From Ostrinia nubilalis (Eukaryota; Arthropoda; Insecta; Lepidoptera; Crambidae), in NCBI RefSeq assembly GCF_963855985.1, contig NC_087106.1, positions 6,679,001-6,743,000 of the forward strand: a DNA stretch of 64,000 bases. Reading direction: 5' to 3'. The notes under the pieces are model-generated. The model had not been told where the DNA came from. It did no database searches and worked only from the letters and a program-made list of their open reading frames with translations. Positions 56,854 through 64,000 of this stretch are shown here, in pieces. The position numbers and the translations under genes are program-made. Positions within the stretch are counted from its first letter, which is position 1; each line of letters opens with the position of its first letter.

Positions 56854-56995
56854 TAACATAGTGACTGAGTTTCTTGCGGTGAACTGCTTCTTTCAGCACT
56901 GGCATTTATTGTCCTAAAGCAGTGATATGGTAGGGTTAATACTGGGAAAGCCTACTTGCAGAAATAAAATAAATTTTATGAATTTTAATTTTATA
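56854..56995 (+). mobile_element. LINE/SINE tail, copy B
   Basis: ATAGTGACTGAGTTTCTTGC...CAGCACTGGCATTTATTGTC...TAGGGTTAATACTGGG...GCAGAAATAAA, colinear with copy A at 22838-22993. Confidence 0.65.
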
Positions 56996-57004
56996 CCTTC
57001 GCCG

Positions 57005-57150
57005 CTCTATCATACACGTTTGGTATTTGTAGGTAGTACTCTGGTAGAGAGTTGCAACCATGTTGTACAGCCTGCTATTGATTACTGAAACTTTTGACTT
57101 CTGTGTTATGTTGTTGGATTTATGTCTGAAATAAACGTTTTATTATTATT
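57005..57150 (+). mobile_element. Retroelement 3' end
   Basis: Ends TGTCTGAAATAAACG and a TTATTATTATTATG run. Upstream AACCATGTTGTACAGCCTG has no open frame. Poly(A)-signal-plus-trinucleotide ends like this mark LINE or processed-transcript insertions. Confidence 0.4.
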
Positions 57151-57404
57151 ATGTTTGTTTACACATTGTGTATCTCGATGTCTTACCATCGGTGTTTTAA
57201 TGATATTCACGGGCCTGAACCAAGTGAATATCAATACAATATTATTATTATAAAACACAATAAGTTCGTTTCAGCAGATGTAAGCCTTGGAATAATATTG
57301 AAACAGCATGTTTCTTGTTATTCATAGCAGTAAACCATCTCAATCCACAAAAAATACCTTTTCCGAGTACTAGTCTATAGCAGTAAACTCTATGTAGCTG
57401 TTAA

Positions 57405-57524
57405 AACTAGTTTGATCCAGATACAACTGATTTGATCCAGATAAAACTGGGAAGATCCAATAAAAACTGATGCGATCTAGCGAAAACTGGTTTAATCCAG
57501 ACAAAACTGGTTGAATCTGGCAGC
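57405..57524. repeat. 20-bp tandem repeat, six units
   Basis: Exact 20-bp register with unit consensus AACTGGTTTGATCCAGATAA. Units diverge by several bases each, most in the third and sixth. Confidence 0.9.
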
Positions 57525-59700
57525 CCTGCCTAGTGCAGGCACCGTGGCGAAGTCATTAGCAGTAATGGCTGATCCACTCCGCGCAGGTTGCGGTTGTCCT
57601 ATGTACGTGCTTACAGCCGTGTGTGGCACTAGTTATTGCTAAGATATTACGACTGCAGCGATAAATTTGTTGTTTCAGATGTCTAGGTTTTAATGTATTG
57701 GTAATTAGGTATACACGAATGTGATGTTCAATTTAAATCGCGGGAACAAATGCCTTCTTTTGATAAATCGTATCATTCATTGTATGGTTTCTCAAGACAA
57801 TGATTTGAGTCTGTACTTAGTAAAGTGGCATATTTGTTTCAACCTGATTTGGCGCAAGGTGCTAGTTTTTATTAAACATCTAGGTCCTTCTTACAAAAGA
57901 CCGCATTATGCATAATATATTTTGTCCCTTATTACTTCTCTTTCCTCTAAAAATTACTTATCATCTAGGTTCTTACATCATCTACAACAATAACTAAATT
58001 AAATCACATGATGCGTTGATAAAATATTAAGTAGGTATTCGGAACCCTGTGTACTCGAGCGTAATTTCTGCTTGGCCGGTTTTTTTCAAGATATATTATT
58101 AATTACCTAATTATTGTTTTTATCACCGAACTTACACGTGAAGTAGGCACCTTTTAATCGCTATCTAAATCCATACTTGTCTAGGAAATTCCCAACACTA
58201 CTAAGAGACGAAGATACGTAGTACCTTCAGCCTACGTGCATCGGCTCGTCCCATCAGGAAAATTGTGGCCGCCATTAACAGTAATGAGACCATTCAGAGC
58301 ACAATGCGGCCCAATCTGGTAACTGCACGTCACTAGCGATCTAGGTATAGGTGAAACTGAAGCGCAATGCTGTAGTCTACCAATATTATAAACTCTAATT
58401 TATTTATTAGAGTTGAAGGCCTTTTTCAGGCCACTTGAAAGTTCGGCTTAATAAGTAAACGTTGGTTAGATTTAGATAAGATAGTTGCCGCAAAAAATTC
58501 AAAGCTAAATGTGAGCTAAAAGTATAAAAAACATTTGATTACGGAACTTAATTTTTAAGCCATTTTAACAAAGTGTTATTATTTAGTTCTGACAATAGAG
58601 ACTGCTATTTTGTTGGTTTAAACCATACTATAAGGACAACAAGTTTTCAATCAAAAGTTGAAAAAACACTTATGAGATTTTACGATACAAACAATATTAG
58701 TATTTGGTATCCAATATAGTTAATAGATATTAGGTATACTGATTCTCAAAAAATAATCCATTTCCACAAACGGATAATATAGCGACGAGGAAAATATTTT
58801 CCGAAAACATTAATCTTCTTATGTTTTAACTTTTATGCAAGTTTATTACTTCATGATTTTAGTTTATCTCCTAACATAAGTCGTTTTTTCCATAACCTAC
58901 CATATTCTAACCGCACAGGATGCTATTACGATCCCAAGGCAGTGTTTCTTAGATTTTTATGACAGCAGTGAAATACGGTAATGGCCCGCTTCGCCCCGTC
59001 TCCCCTAGCGTGGGGACCGCGTATGGAGATTTGAACCCTCTTAAATTTAATGCCTTTCGGCTTAGATACGTTAAACTTTACTGCAATTGTTAACAATGAC
59101 CGGGGCGAAAGATGTCTAAAAATTAAATTTTGGCGAACTTTTCTTTGAAAATTATATTTTATGGGATCTTATGCTATTTCTATATTTAATTTTCTTCTGT
59201 AAAAACCCAGTATTTGATTGGTATACTGGCCAATCCATTTCAAAATATTTTCCCTAATTTATGTTTTAAGATGCAAAGTAATTGCAAAAAAAATACTGAG
59301 TTCTGCTTCTGTATGCTTATTTGTATTCATTTATTTCCACTCTTGTTATCATATCAATACTAAACAAAGGAAATAATGATTATTATAAGTAATTCGTATT
59401 ATTTTCACAATCCTGTAATTATATTATCTTCCGATTTTCACCCGCTCGCAGAACTTGGCGAAGAATTTGAATGATTTATTTTTTATCCCCAAACTTAGCC
59501 TCAAGACTGCACCCTTCCGAATAGTTGGAGTTTCCCGTTCACCCCGGTGTCCCCGCATACATGCAAATTGCCCCGGTTCCCTCTCACCCTTACTACGGTT
59601 ATAAAGAACGCAAGAAGTATTTTTTTGCTTTCAAACTAGCTTTAAGAATACTTAGCTTTTATAATAAGCTTTTTGATTTCGAAAACAAAGTAATTTTCTT
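57525..59700. other. Intergenic, no gene recognised
   Basis: Moderately GC-rich patches near 57530-57620 and 58975-59040 (CCCGCTTCGCCCCGTCTCCC) without open frames or splice pairs I can support. Confidence 0.4.
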
Positions 59701-59708
59701 TAATAGTA

Positions 59709-62007
59709 TAAGATCCCGCTATACAACGACCTTCACCGAGATGCTTATTTGATGAAACATATTTTATATTCAATTTAACATGTCAATAATTATATTGCTT
59801 AAGGGTTGCCTAATAAATTTCAGTCCAGGATATGATTAATTAATCATTAAAAAAAGTTTTATTTCTAAATATTTCATCGGTTTGATTATTAAACAAACTC
59901 CATACCAATCGAAAGTATGAAGCCCATAGAATATGCAAACGTTAGGTTGCCTATTCTTTTCCAGTCATAACTCTCGGGTTGCCAGGTATAAACAGGTAAA
60001 TTGATAGAGCATTTTGCATCGGTCTGATAATTTAATCAAATATAAATGAAAATAAAGATTATTTCATTATGAACACGGTGGTATAGGGTTGCCTGCGAAA
60101 AATCAGTCCTGAATGACGGTTGTCGAATTTTGTAAAGTGAAATTAAAACTGAAAGGTGACATTTTTCGAGTAGTTGGCAACATTTGGGAAAGACGAGTTG
60201 TATGAGGCGTTTGTGTGTCTTGTCAAGAGGTGTCGCTTGGGTGAAGAAATTTCTCCAGTGTTGCCATGCTTTCGGAGATTTGGTCCAAAAATGTCGAAAG
60301 TGGAAATAACGACTTCCGGTCAAAAATTTGGATGACGCCTCCTGCAAAAGGGTCGTACAAATGACATTTGACCATTTTCATCTCGATCACCTGGCAACAC
60401 TTGCAGCTATGGGGAAAAGTATTTTTTTTCGACATGGGTGTCTTTAAAGTTAAGGACGGACAGAAGGAGATATGGCAGAAAAAATCCAAAAATGGGGTTT
60501 GGTCGGTTATACGACCCAAATTATGGGAAAAATCCGAAAATTCAGAAAATCAAGATGGCGACCGAGTGAGCGGTCATTTTGTAAAAAGTTTCAGATTTCT
60601 AATTTTTCAAATGCATTTTTTGGGCAGTTGGCAACATTTGGGAAACTCGAGTTGTATAGAGCGATTACGTAGTTTGCTAAGGAGTATCGTTTGGAAAAAC
60701 AACATTTTCCAGTGTTGCCATACTTATTGCATTTTTCGCTTAATCTAGACCATTTTCCGCGCCGAAACCCATTTTTACTTTTTTTCTAACTTAAACCAAT
60801 CCCGTGAAACAATTCCTTAAAACCACCCAAGTCCCAAAATTTTGTGGCCCCGTAACTGCCAGTGTTGCCAGGTAATCGAGATAAAAATAGTCAAATGTCA
60901 TTAGTTTGACCTATTTGCAGGAGGCGTCATCCCAATTTTGGACCAAAAGTCGTTATTTCCATTTTTTACATGTTTTGACCAAATCTTTCAAAGTATGGCA
61001 ACACTGGAAAATGTTGTTTTTCCAAACGATACTCCTTAGCAAACTACGTAATCGCTCTATACAACTCGAGTTTCCCAAATGTTGCCAACTGCCCAAAAAA
61101 TGCATTTGAAAAATCAGAAATCTGAAACTTTTTACAAAATGACCGCTCACTCGGTCGCCATCTTGATTTTCTGAATTTTCGGATTTTTCCCATAATCTGG
61201 GTCGTATAACCGACCAAACCCCATTTTTGGTTTTTTTCTGCCATATCTCCTTCTGTCCGTCCTTAACTTTAAAGACACCCATGTCGAAAAAAAAATACTT
61301 TTCCCCGTAGCTGCCAGTGTTGCCAGGTGATCGAGATGAAAATGATCAAATGTCATTTGTACGACTCTTTTGCAGGAGGCGTCATCCAAATTTTTGACCG
61401 GAAGTCGTTATTTCCACTTTCGACATTTTTGGACCAAATCTCCGAAAGCATGGCAACACTGGAGAAATTTCTTCACCTAAGCGACACCTCTTGACAAGAC
61501 ACACAAACGCCTCATACAACTCGTCTTTCCCAAATGTTGCCAACTACTCGAAAAATGTCACCTTTCAGTTTTAATTTCACTTTACAAAATTCGACAACCG
61601 TCATTCAGGACTGATTTTTCGCAGGCAACCCTATACCACCGTGTTCATAATGAAATAATCTTTATTTTCATTTATATTTGATTAAATTATCAGACCGATG
61701 CAAAATGCTCTATCAATTTACCTGTTTATACCTGGCAACCCGAGAGTTATGACTGGAAAAGAATAGGCAACCTAACGTTTGCATATTCTATGGGCTTCAT
61801 ACTTTCGATTGGTATGGAGTTTGTTTAATAATCAAACCGATGAAATATTTAGAAATAAAACTTTTTTTAATGATTAATTAATCATATCCTGGACTGAAAT
61901 TTATTAGGCAACCCTTAAGCAATATAATTATTGACATGTTAAATTGAATATAAAATATGTTTCATCAAATAAGCATCTCGGTGAAGGTCCTTGTATAGCG
62001 GGATCTT
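59709..62007. repeat. Giant palindrome: two 1016-bp arms, 267-bp spacer
   Basis: 59709-60724 and 60992-62007 are inverted copies of equal length. I noted about ten scattered differences, some of which would still pair as G:U in RNA. The outer edge is TAAGATCCCGCTATACA; the inner edge is CCAGTGTTGCCATACT. The word GTTGCCA/TGGCAAC recurs about every 100 bp. The spacer itself contains a diverged copy of part of the arm (60861-60990 against 61315-61470), so the arms are built from 450-bp monomers. No protein family is evident in any frame. Confidence 0.92.
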
Positions 62008-62088
62008 AGACTATAATAAAATGTGTTTCAAAACGTTTTAAAAGTACCTACTCGTGTGAAAATTATAAATACTTAACTTGAAAAAATC

Positions 62089-62125
62089 GAACTGCCTAAG
62101 GCGGGAATTGAACCCACGTATACCC
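62089..62125 (-). mobile_element. tRNA-like SINE fragment
   Basis: The - strand reads TACGTGGGTTCAATTCCCGC, a B-box-like motif, then CTTAGGCAGTTCG. Too short to be a tRNA gene; probably part of a SINE. Confidence 0.4.
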
Positions 62126-62590
62126 ATTTAATAACTACCTACTCGTGTGTTGAAAATATGTTTTGTTTTGAAATTGAGACTAGTAGACCTAGAAATATAC
62201 GTATTCTTAATGAAAGGTAGTCTGGGAATATTGACAAAATACAGGCTTTTGAATTATTTGAGCACAATCATATTGTTGAGATTCAGACAGACACATTTTG
62301 GAGAAATAACTTTAGAATTTATTACTCTGAAATATGTAAGTAGGTACTCACCTACCTACATATAACGAGTATGTATTGTATTACGACACTGAAAAATAAC
62401 ACTGCCACGAAAATTACATTTAGGTAGCCTTTGTGTGAAATGCGCAATGACGTATGCTGAAATCTACTGTTGAAATTTATACCAAGTGGGTTTAGAGGGG
62501 CTCCAGAATCAATCCTATAAAATCTACTCACAAAGCATTCAAAGTCACAAAAGCAACATCTAAAAGAAAACATTAATGTCGCCAATACTA

Positions 62591-63878
62591 GGGCACTATT
62601 TAAGTTGTGAGCCTCGACAACATAACGTGTTGTTAGACGATAACTGATACTTTTAATGAAAAGTTTGACATTTTTGACTACAACCTTATTCAAAACTTTT
62701 TATCATTTGAGCACGTTTTGTATTATTAACATTGAATTGAAAATTATCTTGACTACAAAAACATGGAATTGACTTGCGGAAATTTACGCGCGAAAATTTA
62801 TTATGACTTTCGACGTGGTTAATCAATACAAAACTGAAGCGGTCAGCCAAATTTCACTTTTGGTGATAAAGATCTGTCCTTTACTATTGTAAAACGCTAG
62901 TTTAAGAAGTATAATATTGTATGTCATTGTCTCACCAGTGAACTTTGCGAAAGTCGTCCAAAATGACTAATAGTGGCGGAAAACATTGATGTTGTCAGAA
63001 AAATGGAAGAGAAACCTTGTCATGTGATATATCGTAGGATTGAGATAATCCTAGGCATTAATTCCACCAGCAGTAATAAAATATTGTATTACCATATTAT
63101 GGTTAATACGTTTTTTTCTCGCTGGATGTCACAAAATTTTTCAAACGCTCAATAGGACGCTTGTGTCGTTTAGTCCTTGGAAATGTTTGATAAATACGTT
63201 TAAAAAGCTTTAAAAGCCGTTTTTAAAATTGTGACAGTTGACGAATTAAGGATCTATGCATAATGATCCTGAAAATAAACAGCTATCGACTATGGAGGTG
63301 ATTTAAGATGAACCAATTCCAACAAAAGTCCCATGCGCCGGAACACTTTGAAACTTACGGTCGCCTATTTTTCCGAAATATCCGATTATATGACAGAAAC
63401 GTCACTAGAGAAATGTAGAATGGTTAATTCTTAATAGTAAACAGCCACTTTTTTTCCAAAAGTCTTCAGTTTAATAAGGGAAACTGGCCAGCATAGTCGA
63501 ATCGCCATTCGTGACGAAAATGTGAGCTTTTACACGTCTCGTTAAACAACTGACTATTTGAACACTCAAAATATGAAATAAACAGGTCCAACGCTACAAA
63601 ATTCTTGCTTGGAATCTAAACACTTCTTTTGGTACCCATTATATTAAAATTAAATACGTGAACAGCGATTTATGTAGCCAGAAGCAACTGTCGGTGCGGT
63701 CAAAAACCATGTTTTGGAGGTGCCTCAAGCTGAGTGGAAAAAATGCTATGAAAAGTGTTTCGGACACATTAAAAAGTACACAAATCATGAAAGACAATAC
63801 CAATAAACGCAATCAATACCATTTTAATAATATACTACTTTGTTTTCATAGTTAGGCTCACAACTTAAATAGTGTCCC
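62591..63878 (+). mobile_element. Full-length but dead mariner element
   Basis: TIRs are GGGCACTATTTAAGTTGTGA at 62591 and the reverse complement of AACTTAAATAGTGTCCC at the right (23-24 bp, one indel). The 1288-bp length is normal for mariner. The interior is a decayed + strand transposase. The TA target duplication is not clean. Confidence 0.85.
62973..63806 (+). pseudogene. Mariner transposase remnant
   Basis: Readable pieces in order are the second helix-turn-helix (AENIDVVRKM, then YRRIEIILGINSTSS), RWMSQNFSNAQ, a block matching the first catalytic region, then TTDYLNTQNMK near 63550. The C-terminus is VKNHVLEVPQAEWKKCYEKC, ending at the TAA at 63804-63806. Several stops and frameshifts separate them, and the catalytic region is ruined. 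It is inactive. Confidence 0.8.
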
Positions 63879-64000
63879 ACGTAATAGGTAGAAGTTTTCA
63901 CATATTTCTGTAATGTGACACCAATTTGCTTCTCCGCCGTAAATAACGTCTTCATTTACATACTTTGTTAGTTATACCCCATTATGTGCCTACATTGTCA

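Noticed and set aside
57405..57524. CRISPR-like array
   Set aside because: Contiguous 20-bp units with no spacers in a eukaryotic genome; an ordinary tandem repeat.
60036..61389. Frames of 66-126 codons in the palindrome arms
   Set aside because: Mirror-image frames occur in both arms and in several phases, with no family similarity and stops in the diverged monomers.

Overview
The window reads as nuclear DNA of a lepidopteran (moth or butterfly). It is AT-rich, its introns are full of transposon debris, and it carries several repeat families I associate with Lepidoptera: Lep1-type non-autonomous Helitrons starting TC and ending CTAG, an RTE-type LINE, BEL/Pao, a tRNA-derived SINE with a (TATTTATTT)n tail, and many palindromic MITEs. 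That assignment comes from remembered families; no database search was run.

0-12.5 kb: the 3' half of one host gene on the + strand, an ANKS1-type adaptor (tandem SAM domains plus a C-terminal PTB domain). It lies in six phase-0 exons between 207 and 9258, followed by a roughly 1.5 kb 3' UTR. Its ankyrin-repeat 5' half lies outside the window. Introns 2 and 5 hold inverted-repeat elements and a LINE tail.

12.5-21.2 kb: a 5'-truncated LINE on the - strand; then a very young, complete BEL/Pao LTR retrotransposon (13642-20012, - strand) with identical 175-bp LTRs, an ACTGG target duplication and an unbroken 1780-codon gag-pol frame, which has split an older MITE; then a tandem array of RTE 3'-tail units.

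21-31 kb: MITEs, a three-copy degenerate repeat, a Helitron, and an RTE-type LINE with ORF1 and ORF2 on the - strand. ORF1 ends in a textbook -1 slippery heptamer leading into ORF2. The LINE is bracketed by two 600-bp inverted copies of an unrecognised repeat.

31-46 kb: a mosaic of MITEs, two SINE copies, Helitrons and RTE ends, an internally deleted PIF/Harbinger element, a 206-aa lysine-rich ORF with a decayed continuation, a possible spliced 54-aa ORF with a mitochondrial-presequence-like sequence, and a perfect 96-bp-arm palindrome at 45.5 kb.

46-64 kb: mostly gene-free by eye. It holds a TIR element at 49.3 kb, a promoter-like segment with two consensus CRE octamers, further MITEs and tandem repeats, a striking 2.3-kb palindrome (two 1016-bp arms, 267-bp spacer) at 59.7-62.0 kb, and a dead full-length mariner at 62.6-63.9 kb.

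The only confident host gene is ANKS1. The best candidates for something undescribed are the 2.3-kb palindrome (possible long hairpin RNA source), the LINE bracketed by inverted repeats, and the 54-aa ORF.
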